Below, piece by piece: positions 30,756 through 39,808 of a DNA stretch of 64,000 nt. The DNA comes from Parapedobacter lycopersici (GTDB lineage: Bacteria > Bacteroidota > Bacteroidia > Sphingobacteriales > Sphingobacteriaceae), in assembly GCF_024643285.1 (NCBI RefSeq), contig NZ_JAMSLW010000003.1:124001-188000 (forward strand), written 5' to 3'. A model generated the notes under the pieces. That model searched no databases. It was given only the letters and a program-made list of their open reading frames with translations, and was not told the origin of the DNA. Both the position numbers and the translations under genes were made by a program. Position 1 is the stretch's first letter. Each line of letters starts with the position of its first letter.

Positions 30756-30856
30756 GACGAACATTTTATTACGAGCGCCCAAAACCCGATGCAGAGCAAC
30801 ACTATCGCGTACAATGCCACCGAATTCCAATTGATTTTACTTTTCCGACAAGTCAT
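30752..30856 (-). CDS. Very small membrane protein (34 aa), lysis cassette
   Basis: A 34-codon frame starts inside the end of the preceding holin-like gene and ends in an ATGA overlap with the endolysin start. It reads MTCRKSKINWNSVALYAIVL and continues as a single transmembrane helix to residue 30. The tight coupling and amphipathic basic start suggest a real gene, perhaps a holin or antiholin. Confidence 0.55.
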   Translation of the reverse strand: MTCRKSKINWNSVALYAIVLLCIGFWALVIKCSS

Positions 30857-31067
30857 GATCAGTAGTTGTGGCTTTTGCAAGCAGTGTCATAACAAACCCA
30901 GCGGTGGCCAGATATCCGGCTACTGTATTCATCCATGCCGGGATAGCGATGGTTTCCGGCGCGGACAATAACCCTACGCTGATAGCTGTCAACGCCCCGC
31001 CAAACCAAGCGGCTTTTTTCCAAAATTTCGGTGTTTCCGAAAGGAAACGTTTCAGTAGTGTTTTCAT
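30837..31067 (-). CDS. Holin-like protein (76 aa)
   Basis: A basic N-terminus (KTLLKRFLSETPKFWKKA) is followed by two hydrophobic segments (about residues 20-38 and 45-64), a type II holin-like layout. It lies directly upstream of the endolysin cassette. Confidence 0.65.
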   Translation of the reverse strand: MKTLLKRFLSETPKFWKKAAWFGGALTAISVGLLSAPETIAIPAWMNTVAGYLATAGFVMTLLAKATTTDHDLSEK

Positions 31068-31069
31068 AA

Positions 31070-33400
31070 TTATTCTTCTTTATTTTCCAATGCTTCTATC
31101 CGTGCGGTTAAGGCCTGCAACAGTGCTTCCAGTTCGGCGTTTTTTTGTTCCAGCAACGAAACTTTGGCGATTAACACCTGTGATTCGTCAACTGACAATT
31201 TACCGGTGTCCTCGTTTTTACGGACGGCATTTGGTAGGTATTCTTCCACCTCTTGCGCATAATACCTTACATGGATAAGGCTATCCCTGCCGTCTTTCCA
31301 AGTGAATGCCCGGGCAGGGATATTACCTACACCACTGTAATCATATTCTGCATCATTTTTAAGGGTGCTGTCGGAAGTGTTGGTATATGCACCATTCGCA
31401 TCCACACCGCCTTCCCATAAACGCATCTGAACCCCGGTATCACTAAAAGTTCTTATTATGACAGCAGCATCCCCATTCACATTCCTACCCTCTATTGCCG
31501 GACCCGGCCAACTATTGGTGGAACTTCTGTATATTAAAAAGCTATATTCGTTGTTGGCCGATGATGGTCGTGGGATAGCTGTTTGATTTCCGAACTTTAC
31601 GTAATTGCCCGTAAAAACAGGGGTTCCAGCAGTTATAGCATACCGACCATCCAATTGGCTATTTGTTCTTACCTGTGTTGCGGCCATACCTGAAACTGCG
31701 AACCCCGCCCCATCCACATAACCTTTAGTAGCGACATGATTAGAGGATGTAGGCGTCCAACTCGAATTAACCGAGGCCCCCCCATCGGCTAAGGTAAGCT
31801 GTATATTTGCTCCGCCGCCGCCATACCCCCGAATTGTAAAAGATGGTGTGCCCGATGGATTTGTACTTTGGATATACTGACCACTTCCATTACCGGCAAT
31901 CATAAGAGTGTTTGGCACTGCGGTTGGTGCAGTAGTTAACCCCACCCACCTGTGTGCCCCAACCCAACCTTTTACCCCTGAAATATCAGATTGATTAGAA
32001 TAATTATCTACAAAATTGTTTTTAACGTAATTTTCCGTAGCTATTCGCTGCCAATTGGTAGCTCCTCCGGAAGCTGAAAAAAACCTAAAAACGGGCACAA
32101 AGGAGTCATCAAGCGAACCATAGGGGTATGCCCATTGCATGCCTCCCGACCCACTGAAAAATTTCTTTGAATTAATATGGTGTAGGTTTGAAGGACTGAT
32201 TGCTAATAATTGTGGCCAATCCTCGGATGTATTAGCAAAAGCAAAAGCTTCCGTTCTGGTGCTAACCAAGGATAAATTATCTGCTTCGGTCAAAGCTGTG
32301 TAAGTCGGCGTTTCGCCATATGGTAAGCCTTCAAACCCCCAACTTGGATCTGAAAAAACTTGGTAATCGGAAACCCTGATTTGGTTAAATCCTTTTACTC
32401 CTTTTATCATTTGATTCACGCTATCCAATCTTACTCTATTAGCTAGTTCGCTAACAATTTGCTCGTGACCCATGTGATAGTATTTTCGTAAGGCCTGTGA
32501 TGGGGTTAGAATATCGGCCTGCGAATTATCGACGTATGATTTCAGATGGTTTGTGATGGCGGTTAACTTAGCCTGCGGAATAGTTGTGGATGGATATGTG
32601 TGGGCGTAGAACACCATAAATCCACCCGCTTCTATGCAGGCATCAATTGCAGAAATAACGTCTGATTCTGAAGACGATTCAATACTAACCCTCCATAGCC
32701 CCCTCAACTCCTGATCAAAGGTATGGTAGCTGTTATCTTCGTTTGGTGGGTTCACCACACCAAAGAAAGTAGTAAATCCGTACTGATAATAATCTTTCAG
32801 GATTTCAACAAAATCCGGTTTCATCTGGCTGAAAGGCGTAACCCAACCGGTTGTATTAAACCCCCATTTTCGTAGCGAATCCAAGGACCCCCTCATGTCA
32901 TTCCGAGCCTGAGTAGGCGATAGTGTTGTAGAATTATCAAACCTAACGTGTGATTTGGAATGGCTTAGTATCTCATACCCCTTTCTCTGATAACCTAAAT
33001 ATCTTGTTTTATCACTTTCCGTTACATTATTAGTTATCAATGCAAAACCGACTCTCCATCCAATAGAGTCAAATTTACTGACCACATTAGCATCAGAAGC
33101 CAGCCCGTCATCGAATATAAATGCAAATGTTGCTTTCCTTTTTTCACCCTGAACGATTGGATAATCGAAAGATATTATACTATCCACCTGATGCTTGGTA
33201 TAACCCAAAGCAAGCAGACTGTCTGTGTATTTTAATGGAGTTATATAGGTGTAGCTTCCGGTCCGCCCAACCATTATTTTTCCATCCGGAACGGCGATAG
33301 GCGTTCCGTAGGGCTTGCTTCCGCTTGGGGGGTTAGTTACAGTCTGTCCTACAGCCATTATGCTGCATAATGAAAGTAGAAAGGTTATTAAGTGTTTCAT
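31070..33400 (-). CDS. Tail fibre with polysaccharide deacetylase domain and S74 chaperone
   Basis: A 776-residue protein from the ATG at 33400, which overlaps the upstream stop by ATGA. It opens with a Sec-type signal peptide (MKHLITFLLSLCSIMAVGQ). A NodB-like polysaccharide deacetylase domain follows (about residues 90-310): FAFIFDDG (metal-binding Asp pair), SHSKSH (His pair) and a C-terminal GGFMVFYAHTYPS. After a beta-rich, glycine-rich shaft comes a C-terminal peptidase S74 intramolecular chaperone (about 675-776) with SDSTLKND, where Ser and Lys would mediate self-cleavage, and a terminal coiled coil. It probably binds and modifies a surface glycan of the host. Confidence 0.85.
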   Translation of the reverse strand: MKHLITFLLSLCSIMAVGQTVTNPPSGSKPYGTPIAVPDGKIMVGRTGSYTYITPLKYTDSLLALGYTKHQVDSIISFDYPIVQGEKRKATFAFIFDDGLASDANVVSKFDSIGWRVGFALITNNVTESDKTRYLGYQRKGYEILSHSKSHVRFDNSTTLSPTQARNDMRGSLDSLRKWGFNTTGWVTPFSQMKPDFVEILKDYYQYGFTTFFGVVNPPNEDNSYHTFDQELRGLWRVSIESSSESDVISAIDACIEAGGFMVFYAHTYPSTTIPQAKLTAITNHLKSYVDNSQADILTPSQALRKYYHMGHEQIVSELANRVRLDSVNQMIKGVKGFNQIRVSDYQVFSDPSWGFEGLPYGETPTYTALTEADNLSLVSTRTEAFAFANTSEDWPQLLAISPSNLHHINSKKFFSGSGGMQWAYPYGSLDDSFVPVFRFFSASGGATNWQRIATENYVKNNFVDNYSNQSDISGVKGWVGAHRWVGLTTAPTAVPNTLMIAGNGSGQYIQSTNPSGTPSFTIRGYGGGGANIQLTLADGGASVNSSWTPTSSNHVATKGYVDGAGFAVSGMAATQVRTNSQLDGRYAITAGTPVFTGNYVKFGNQTAIPRPSSANNEYSFLIYRSSTNSWPGPAIEGRNVNGDAAVIIRTFSDTGVQMRLWEGGVDANGAYTNTSDSTLKNDAEYDYSGVGNIPARAFTWKDGRDSLIHVRYYAQEVEEYLPNAVRKNEDTGKLSVDESQVLIAKVSLLEQKNAELEALLQALTARIEALENKEE

Positions 33401-33738
33401 ACTATATCTAAAGAAGTACGCGTCCATTTACCGGTATCAAGTTTTGTCCACATCATCATGTTTGTTTCGGAGTAGACTATGTCGCCTACCTTGGCAGATG
33501 GATAAGCCGTGTCGATTTGTGCCGATGTGGTATTGAATCCGAAGGAATTCCTTAACGTAGCAGTCACGCCTCCGCCGATCGAACACGCCAAATCGCCAAT
33601 TCGTTTAAGTGCTACGGCCAAATTCTGACCAATCAATCCAGGAAGACAGCTGACTGACTGACCGTCATAATTGATGTCTGAAGCATTTCCGCCGCCATCG
33701 GATGTGTTGCACAAACAGGGGTTTAGAGTGTTTCTCAT
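33397..33738 (-). CDS. Hypothetical virion protein (113 aa)
   Basis: A glycine/serine-rich protein beginning MRNTLNPCLCNTSDGGGNASD, with a short hydrophobic helix and a C-terminal VGDIVYSETNMMMWTKLDTGKWTRT. It is coupled to the tail fibre by ATGA and may help connect or assemble it. Function unknown. Confidence 0.6.
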   Translation of the reverse strand: MRNTLNPCLCNTSDGGGNASDINYDGQSVSCLPGLIGQNLAVALKRIGDLACSIGGGVTATLRNSFGFNTTSAQIDTAYPSAKVGDIVYSETNMMMWTKLDTGKWTRTSLDIV

Positions 33739-33804
33739 TTCATTTTAATTAAAAACGGTCGGTACCCTGCTTGGATGCCGACCGCTGATAATCGGCCAAA
33801 TATT

Positions 33805-34116
33805 TTACGCCCCAGCTTCCCACGAAATCACGCCATCAGTAGCCGTCAATACGAACGTCCCCGAGTCTGGCGGGGCTGGAATAGCCAACGCGTTAACATT
33901 GGCGGCGACCCACGACTTAAGGGCAGCGAAGTTGGCGAACGGATTTCCTGCGCCATCTACAGTGTTGCGGATGTTCAGGTACGGGGTGATTGGATACAGC
34001 GGGTCTTTCGAATAGAACCGAAACCCTTCGTTTATTTCCTGTGCGTACACGTCACTTTTTAGGTACGCTTTGCCGCCGATTATTACGCGGACTCCATCTG
34101 TTGTTAAACTTGTCAT
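33805..34116 (-). CDS. Hypothetical virion protein (103 aa)
   Basis: From the ATG at 34116 (ATGA overlap with the preceding stop), MTSLTTDGVRVIIGGKAYLKS, with PITPYLNIRNTVDGAGNPFANFAALKSWVAANV. A small structural or fibre accessory protein; not recognised. The 66 bases before the next gene downstream hold an imperfect hairpin only. Confidence 0.6.
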   Translation of the reverse strand: MTSLTTDGVRVIIGGKAYLKSDVYAQEINEGFRFYSKDPLYPITPYLNIRNTVDGAGNPFANFAALKSWVAANVNALAIPAPPDSGTFVLTATDGVISWEAGA

Positions 34117-34748
34117 TTTGATATGTTTTTGAAATTTACACCTCTGTTTTGCCTTGTCTTTCCCTGACAATTCTTGCATGTACACGAGCACCCACAGTCG
34201 CATATACACGACGCGAATGGATCGATATCCTTCAACGTACACAGATAGTCTTTGGTCATCTCCCAATAATATTCCGCGCTGTTTCGGTTCTTTTTGTCGA
34301 TATTCCTAAGCTCATTGAGTGGAGCCGGGAGACTGTCCTGATTTGCTTTCTGAACCACTCCGGCCGGCGTATCTTGATACCCATGCCCGTAGATATAAGC
34401 GCCATAAGCGTAATGGACAAGCATCCTTTTGACGCCAAAGTGGCGTTTGGTTGTTCCGTCGCAAGCCTGATACGTGCCACCGCAGAATATGTTTTCAATG
34501 ATTGCAAGTTGATCCGCCGTATATCCGCAATCGTCGCAATCCTCACCGCCTGCGCTCAAGCAATCACCGTAATCCTTCCAGCAACTTATCATGTTGTACA
34601 AGCACTGACCCAGCTTAGGTAGAAGCGATAAGTTTTGCTGCTCCCTGATATAAACACATAGCTGATCCCAGTCGCAATGTTTTGCAACCTGTCCAACGCA
34701 ATCAAAGTCGAACCTATCAATCAGTAATGGTTCTAGTTCGCAACTCAT
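34113..34748 (-). CDS. Cysteine-rich virion protein (connector position)
   Basis: A 211-residue protein with 19 cysteines. The N-terminal helical part (RFDFDCVGQVAKHCDWDQLCVYIREQ) resembles the DUF6712-type phage proteins found next to portal genes, and the C-terminus has a cluster CICDCGCSCTCKNC, likely metal binding. It overlaps the portal-like gene by 32 bases. A head-tail connector role is inferred from position. Confidence 0.6.
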   Translation of the reverse strand: MSCELEPLLIDRFDFDCVGQVAKHCDWDQLCVYIREQQNLSLLPKLGQCLYNMISCWKDYGDCLSAGGEDCDDCGYTADQLAIIENIFCGGTYQACDGTTKRHFGVKRMLVHYAYGAYIYGHGYQDTPAGVVQKANQDSLPAPLNELRNIDKKNRNSAEYYWEMTKDYLCTLKDIDPFASCICDCGCSCTCKNCQGKTRQNRGVNFKNISK

Positions 34749-35880
34749 TTTCCCCTAGTTCTTTAATCGTGAAATCCCCTTCATAGAAATTGTCCATCAT
34801 ATAGGCGACACTTTCTCTGATAAACAGCGTCTCTTTATTATAATATCTTATTGCCTCCTTGAAGGCTTCCCCTGACGATCCGAAAAAACTATCTTCGGGA
34901 TCAATCAAAATTTTCGGAATAGACAGATAAGACTTTCGGATATTATTTGCTATACTTTCTTCATCCTTTTCAAATCTCTTGGAATCATATGTTCCTTTCA
35001 GTTCGATGGTTTTAATAAGGTTATCAAGCTCCGCTACATCTTCTTTAGGCTTGAAAACAAATACCGACGAACTGTTTTCAGCTCCTAGCCACCCCCTTAT
35101 CGCTTCGTCGAACTCTTCCTGGGTTTCTTCATCCAATCCATTTGGGATAATCATGGTCTTGTTCAGAAACCCGCTCCGAAGATTTGTGTTCCGGTACAGA
35201 CTTATCCGGTACTCGTTATCCGCGTCGTTGTATGCTGGGTGCACCCATGCATATGGATAAACCTCGGTAGGGTCTAGGCTCAGAAAGAACACCTGCCCAC
35301 GGTAAGACCTTATTAGCCCCTCTACACTCTCATCTTTTCGATCTTTTGCATCTTTTGTCCGTTGGTCGTTAATAATATCAATATCCTTGTTGAACGGATA
35401 GAACCATCGACACTTAGTGTCCCCTCTGTCGAATTTCTTCTCACCAGGCCAATCGTGATAGTATATTTTGCCGGGATGGTCGGTTGAATCCTCTTTTGAT
35501 ATACGGCATTTTTTGTAATCCAGCACATCGAGGTAATTTACCTCTCCATCCATGTCATAGTTGACGTGAACAAACGCACCCCGATGGGTTTTCAATGAAT
35601 GAGCAAGCAGTTGAAGAAAGTCGTATCCTCTCAATCGTTTTTGCCTATTGAATATCTGTTCATTAAGTGAGGTGTCGACGAAGCCCTGGCCAACAATGAA
35701 CGACTTTAGTTTGTTGGAGGCGGCAAAAGCGGTAACGGAATTACGTTCAACCAACTCAACCCTGTTTGGATAGAGGTTGTCTGAGTCGTTCTTGTAAATA
35801 TCCTTTTGGCCGCTGGCCTTAACCTCCCTGTTGAACAGTTCGACAATGGAGGCTACGAATTTTCCTACCTTGTCCTTCAT
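34717..35880 (-). CDS. Portal-like protein
   Basis: A 387-residue protein: LYPNRVELVERNSVTAFAASNKLKSFIVGQGF near the N-terminus, a central region with KKCRISKED and LSLDPTEVYPYAWVHP, and a C-terminal helical crown region with NIRKSYLSIPKILIDP and GSSGEAFKEAIRYYNKETLF. The arrangement fits phage portals of Bacteroidota. It forms the ring through which DNA enters the head. It is in the late operon beside the capsid genes, though far from terminase. Confidence 0.65.
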   Translation of the reverse strand: MKDKVGKFVASIVELFNREVKASGQKDIYKNDSDNLYPNRVELVERNSVTAFAASNKLKSFIVGQGFVDTSLNEQIFNRQKRLRGYDFLQLLAHSLKTHRGAFVHVNYDMDGEVNYLDVLDYKKCRISKEDSTDHPGKIYYHDWPGEKKFDRGDTKCRWFYPFNKDIDIINDQRTKDAKDRKDESVEGLIRSYRGQVFFLSLDPTEVYPYAWVHPAYNDADNEYRISLYRNTNLRSGFLNKTMIIPNGLDEETQEEFDEAIRGWLGAENSSSVFVFKPKEDVAELDNLIKTIELKGTYDSKRFEKDEESIANNIRKSYLSIPKILIDPEDSFFGSSGEAFKEAIRYYNKETLFIRESVAYMMDNFYEGDFTIKELGENELRTRTITD

Positions 35881-36407
35881 TATTCATTGGTTTCAGGTAT
35901 TTGCTCTGGATCTTCTAATTTTTTATCATCTTGCTTATTATGTTGGTCGATGACTTTTTCTTCAGAAGATGCTTTCAAAATATCAGCCCTTTTTGCTTTA
36001 GACTTTTTTGGTTTGTCCTCAACCTCGACAGAAGGCAATTTCTTAAACTGACCGGCCCGTTTTTTTCGCTTATCAGCATCAGATGGATATTTTACCCATT
36101 CCTCCCAATCTTCGTTGGAACTATTTTTATCCAAAACACGCCCCTTAAAGTACACTCGGTAATTAGGGTCGTTAAGATCGTATGTTTTTTTGCTTGGCAT
36201 TCTGTTCTCCTCCTGTTGTGGTAAATAGTGCTTTCGCCATGTAGCGAAGTGTTTTGAAAAGCTGCAACCGAAGCATCCCGAGGGCAATTTCCCGCCAGGG
36301 AACACTTGCGCGGCATCTTCGGTTGCGTACTTCTTGAATAAGGCAAATAATGATTTGTCCTTCCTTACCTTGCTTGGCTCCAGTGCTGCTAATTTCTCAC
36401 GGATCAT
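35880..36407 (-). CDS. Hypothetical virion or morphogenesis protein (175 aa)
   Basis: A folded-looking N-terminal half (REKLAALEPSKVRKDKSLFALFKKYATEDAAQVFPGG, with a CFGC motif) and a highly charged, disordered C-terminal half (KKSKAKRADILKASSEEK). It overlaps the portal gene by one base (TAATG). Function unknown. Confidence 0.55.
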   Translation of the reverse strand: MIREKLAALEPSKVRKDKSLFALFKKYATEDAAQVFPGGKLPSGCFGCSFSKHFATWRKHYLPQQEENRMPSKKTYDLNDPNYRVYFKGRVLDKNSSNEDWEEWVKYPSDADKRKKRAGQFKKLPSVEVEDKPKKSKAKRADILKASSEEKVIDQHNKQDDKKLEDPEQIPETNE

Positions 36408-37012
36408 AAGCTGTCAAAGAACGCTTTCGTAGTGTCGTAATCAGTCATCAATAGTACCAAGGGAGGATATGGCTCTAAATCAGGGTCAATGCTAGATAAT
36501 GGGATTACTAAATTTCCATTGTTCTCGTTGTGATCGAACGTGCCATCTGCCAGCTTTAAACCCTGGTCCCAGCCATAAACTAAAAATGCATCTACCCCAG
36601 CGGCCCCTTTGAACTTCTGTTCGATAATAGCAATCACTTCGGCACCCTCACTAAGGGCCTTGAGATTACAAATCGATAGTTGAGTAAGTGCTCCGGTAAA
36701 AAGATTAACGGTGTGTGTATAGTTTATGCCAAAGTCACCATTAGACCACGGGAACGCCGCGTTTAACAGGCGCTTGCCTGGAATACCCTCAATAGTAACA
36801 GCATTAAGATCAGCCGGATCTTCCCCTGAGTATGCAGTAATAACGTGACTGCAAGCGGAAGGGGTAAGAGATCTATTGACAGTCCAATCAGACAAAGTTA
36901 TATCACAACGGTTGATTAATTTTACCCGTTGTTCTATCCCGCTTATCCCTTTTGAGTCACAACTGTGCAGACTGTCATTAACAACCTTTGCACATATATT
37001 TTCACATGCCAT
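36404..37012 (-). CDS. Hypothetical virion protein (202 aa)
   Basis: A beta-rich protein with VKLINRCDITLSDWTVNRSL, NAAFPWSNGDFGINYTHTVNLFTGALTQLSICNLKALSEG and VYGWDQGLKL. It lies directly downstream of the capsid gene and could be a capsid accessory or tail-tube-like subunit. ATGA overlap with the next gene. Confidence 0.55.
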   Translation of the reverse strand: MACENICAKVVNDSLHSCDSKGISGIEQRVKLINRCDITLSDWTVNRSLTPSACSHVITAYSGEDPADLNAVTIEGIPGKRLLNAAFPWSNGDFGINYTHTVNLFTGALTQLSICNLKALSEGAEVIAIIEQKFKGAAGVDAFLVYGWDQGLKLADGTFDHNENNGNLVIPLSSIDPDLEPYPPLVLLMTDYDTTKAFFDSL

Positions 37013-37023
37013 TTTAACCTCCT

Positions 37024-38094
37024 TTAATAAGCGATTGCAAAATCTTCGTCAACTACTACTTTTGCGTCCAGACTGGTACCAACATCGATAAGGATTTCTT
37101 TGTCCTTTCGCTCATACCACATATCGAACGACCGGAACGCATCCATATCGCAGGTACCTATAGGCTTGTTGCCTCGATACGTCAACAGTGCGCGGTGCGG
37201 ATTGTCGTAGTTGGTTGCACCGGTGGTTTGTTGCTGCCACTTAATTACCGATTGCCATTCGTTTCGGATGTTAATAGGAATACCCAAATAATTGAGATTA
37301 GCAATTGCGTAACGGGACTCTGTAACACCATCAGTTTGCGAGAAGCAGCAGTTTACCTCTTTGTTGGTCTGCAACCACTGTAAGTAGTTGTATGCCAGCT
37401 CAGGGGTTAGGTCGAAGTGAATACCGGGAGCCGACAGCAATTGAGTGTTGTTGATTGCCGCCCAATCGTACATTGCTTTTAGGGCTTGGTAAGCACGATC
37501 ATCTGCCAAATCCATTTGGTCTACGATGGTTGCCTCAGCGTTTTCAGGGATAGTATACCGGAATGCGCCACCGGCGGTGATGATTGCTTCGTACTGTTTA
37601 AACAGACCGTCTACACCTGCGTAATCCGGGTTCGTGTCTTCCGAGTCATCGAAATAGCCGATACGCCACATGGACGCGTTTTGGTTGCGGCTGACAAGCT
37701 CTACAAGGAACTGGATGAACGCATCCTCCATGTTGTCGAAGTCTTTGCATTTCATATTCCAAAACTTGCGGAAGTCGCAGGAAAGATTTTCTTTACAGAT
37801 TACGATACGGCAATCGTAATCAATGGGTGACCACTTCTTCACGGATGATGTGGTTGACACGTCACACACGTTGGTCTGACAATTGCCTTGTGATACTTTC
37901 AGGAAGCCGTAATCCGGAGCCGCGTCTATGATTGGTATTAACTGGCCATTTCGGATTTCGGTCATTACTTCGTGGTGGTTCGCAAAATTTTCATCCTCAA
38001 CATACCGCTTGAAAATCGCGTTGTTAATGTTTGCTTTGTCGGCCGAGCAGAGGTCGTTCACCTCATCAAGAATGCCGTCTATAACTATTGCCAT
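37024..38094 (-). CDS. Major capsid protein (likely)
   Basis: A 356-residue protein immediately after the protease/scaffold gene. It has an N-terminal helix, a Cys-containing core (SQGNCQTNVCDV; VICKENLSCDFRKFWN), and a C-terminal YERKDKEILIDVGTSLDAKVVVDEDFAIAY of the kind seen in HK97-fold capsids, which end in a strand after a short charged turn. Position and length support the call. No pairwise similarity can be checked here. Confidence 0.7.
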   Translation of the reverse strand: MAIVIDGILDEVNDLCSADKANINNAIFKRYVEDENFANHHEVMTEIRNGQLIPIIDAAPDYGFLKVSQGNCQTNVCDVSTTSSVKKWSPIDYDCRIVICKENLSCDFRKFWNMKCKDFDNMEDAFIQFLVELVSRNQNASMWRIGYFDDSEDTNPDYAGVDGLFKQYEAIITAGGAFRYTIPENAEATIVDQMDLADDRAYQALKAMYDWAAINNTQLLSAPGIHFDLTPELAYNYLQWLQTNKEVNCCFSQTDGVTESRYAIANLNYLGIPINIRNEWQSVIKWQQQTTGATNYDNPHRALLTYRGNKPIGTCDMDAFRSFDMWYERKDKEILIDVGTSLDAKVVVDEDFAIAY

Positions 38095-38113
38095 TTCTTT
38101 ATGATTTTAATTG

Positions 38114-39199
38114 TTAAACCTTCAGTTTTGAAGCCGCTCCGGACAATCCGACTTTTTTGTCCTTGTTTTTGGGCGACTTGTCCTTATCGTCTTTGTCGTC
38201 CACAACTACCTCGGATACCAATCCATTCAGTTTGTTCCATTTGGAATCGTATTCCTTCTGTTTGGCTTGGATAACTTTGATTTCTTCGGATTGCGCATTG
38301 AGTGTCGCTTCGTTCGCTTCCAGCTTAGACTTCAATTCAGCATTCTCTTGTCGCAATGCCTCGATTTCGTCGTCGCTGTCATCTTCTTTCTCGATGATTT
38401 CGGTCAACTCTCCGGATACAAATACATACACGGTTGCGTCAGCTAGTGTATAACGGCCTTCGGCAGGCTTCCCGTCAATTGTGGCCTTATCACCAACCTT
38501 AGGTGACTGGCCATCCTCCAAATCAGGAAAAAAAAGAACCTCATTGGTAGAGGTGAATACCTCAACGTTCTTTGCTTCGCTTGCGAAAATCTCTTTGAGT
38601 TTCGCAAGGATGCTTTTCTCGTCTTTTTTCATGCTATTTTTAGTTTTGAATTTTTCAAGAGCCACAGGACGCAGCACTTCTTCTATTTCAGTTGCAAATC
38701 GGATATTTAAGGCTTCTTCGGGGGTAATGAATGTTTCTTCCTCCATTAACGCCCGCGCTTCTTCGTATGTCAGGTTAGTGTGTTCAGAGTAGAATTTTGC
38801 TATGCGCTCGTTGACTTTCTCCAGTTCGACCGAAATCCGCTTAAAATCATTTGCATCTCCCTCTTGGTAGGTCCATGCGTTGTGTACGAACGGCTCAATA
38901 TACTTTGAAACGATTCGAGTATCTCCAGCAAGGAATACAACTGTAGCGATAGATGAGCATCGGCCGTCAGCACGGGTCACTATCGCAGCTTTATTATCCC
39001 TTGCGTATCGTCTAAGAGCGGCATAAATGGCAAAACCCTCTTCGACATCACCCCCCATGGAGTTAATGCCGACTTCCACATCTTTACCTTTAGCCTCGGC
39101 AAGTTGGGTCTCGACGTAGGTAAGGTTGCAGAATCCATTCTCTACAACCCATCCGTCTTGGTACGGTACAATTTCGCCATATATGCGTACTTTATGCAT
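38114..39199 (-). CDS. ClpP-like prohead protease fused to a scaffold
   Basis: A 361-residue protein. Residues 1-180 are a ClpP/S49-like protease: INSMGGDVEEGFAIYAAL, catalytic Ser in DGRCSSIATVVFLAG (about 82) and His in EPFVHNAW (about 106). Residues 190-361 are acidic, then a long coiled coil (EIEALRQENAELKSKLEANEATL), then a lysine-rich tail that resembles a scaffold. A Met at codon 190 (ATG at 38632) could start the scaffold alone, as in lambda C/Nu3. It precedes the capsid gene. Confidence 0.82.
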   Translation of the reverse strand: MHKVRIYGEIVPYQDGWVVENGFCNLTYVETQLAEAKGKDVEVGINSMGGDVEEGFAIYAALRRYARDNKAAIVTRADGRCSSIATVVFLAGDTRIVSKYIEPFVHNAWTYQEGDANDFKRISVELEKVNERIAKFYSEHTNLTYEEARALMEEETFITPEEALNIRFATEIEEVLRPVALEKFKTKNSMKKDEKSILAKLKEIFASEAKNVEVFTSTNEVLFFPDLEDGQSPKVGDKATIDGKPAEGRYTLADATVYVFVSGELTEIIEKEDDSDDEIEALRQENAELKSKLEANEATLNAQSEEIKVIQAKQKEYDSKWNKLNGLVSEVVVDDKDDKDKSPKNKDKKVGLSGAASKLKV

Positions 39200-39305
39200 A
39201 CGGTAAAGTTATCCCGTAAGCATTTTTTATTATGCCAGTACTTTTGACAATAGAAAATAACTAATATTTAGGTTGTTACGCTTGTTTTGCGGTTATTATT
39301 GAACA

Positions 39306-39548
39306 TTAAACTTTAGACTCCATCACCCTAACGGCCTCTCTTACGGTATTTACGCTTACTCTCATTGCGTCTGAGGTAAAGTAGTATCTATCCATTCTGC
39401 ATTTCATATTGGTCGTTGTTGAGTATACGCAGTAGATACGATAATAGTTGAGATAGGAGGCCGGAACGGCCCCGATTTTCACCATTGACTTGAACACGTC
39501 TATGTTCTTCTCGATATAGTTTGCTGCTACCATTTTCCCAACTTGCAT
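39306..39548 (-). CDS. Hypothetical protein (80 aa), late operon
   Basis: From the ATG at 39548 a small basic protein (MQVGKMVAANYIEKNIDVFKSM; SYLNYYRIYCVYSTTTNMKCRMDRYYFTSDAMRVSVNTV). The C-terminal part resembles an HTH (TSDAMRVSVNTVREAVRVM). It may be a transcription regulator hidden in the late operon. It overlaps the previous gene by 22 bases. Confidence 0.55.
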   Translation of the reverse strand: MQVGKMVAANYIEKNIDVFKSMVKIGAVPASYLNYYRIYCVYSTTTNMKCRMDRYYFTSDAMRVSVNTVREAVRVMESKV

Positions 39549-39808
39549 TTTTTCCGATTTTGTCTCAACAGATACGGAAGTGCGCACCCGCATGCTTCGC
39601 AATACCTTTTACTTATAACTTCGATATCATCATTTACCGCCAATTCATCTATTGGCTCCGGCTGGTTCATATCGCATCCGGCACATATTTTAGCTCGATC
39701 ATGGGCTACGCCGTCCATGCTTCCGGTTGCCTTACAAATGACTCCCTCTACAATACCAGCCGCGTTGATGTTAGCTAGTTTCTTTTTTATGCTATCCAAC
39801 TTACTCAT
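39527..39808 (-). CDS. Zinc-ribbon-like protein (93 aa)
   Basis: Contains KICAGCDM and RYCEACGCALPYLLR, two CxxC pairs spaced as in a zinc ribbon, after a short helical N-terminus. It starts in a TAATG overlap with the tape measure stop. Role unknown; it may act in assembly or late regulation. Confidence 0.6.
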   Translation of the reverse strand: MSKLDSIKKKLANINAAGIVEGVICKATGSMDGVAHDRAKICAGCDMNQPEPIDELAVNDDIEVISKRYCEACGCALPYLLRQNRKKCKLGKW

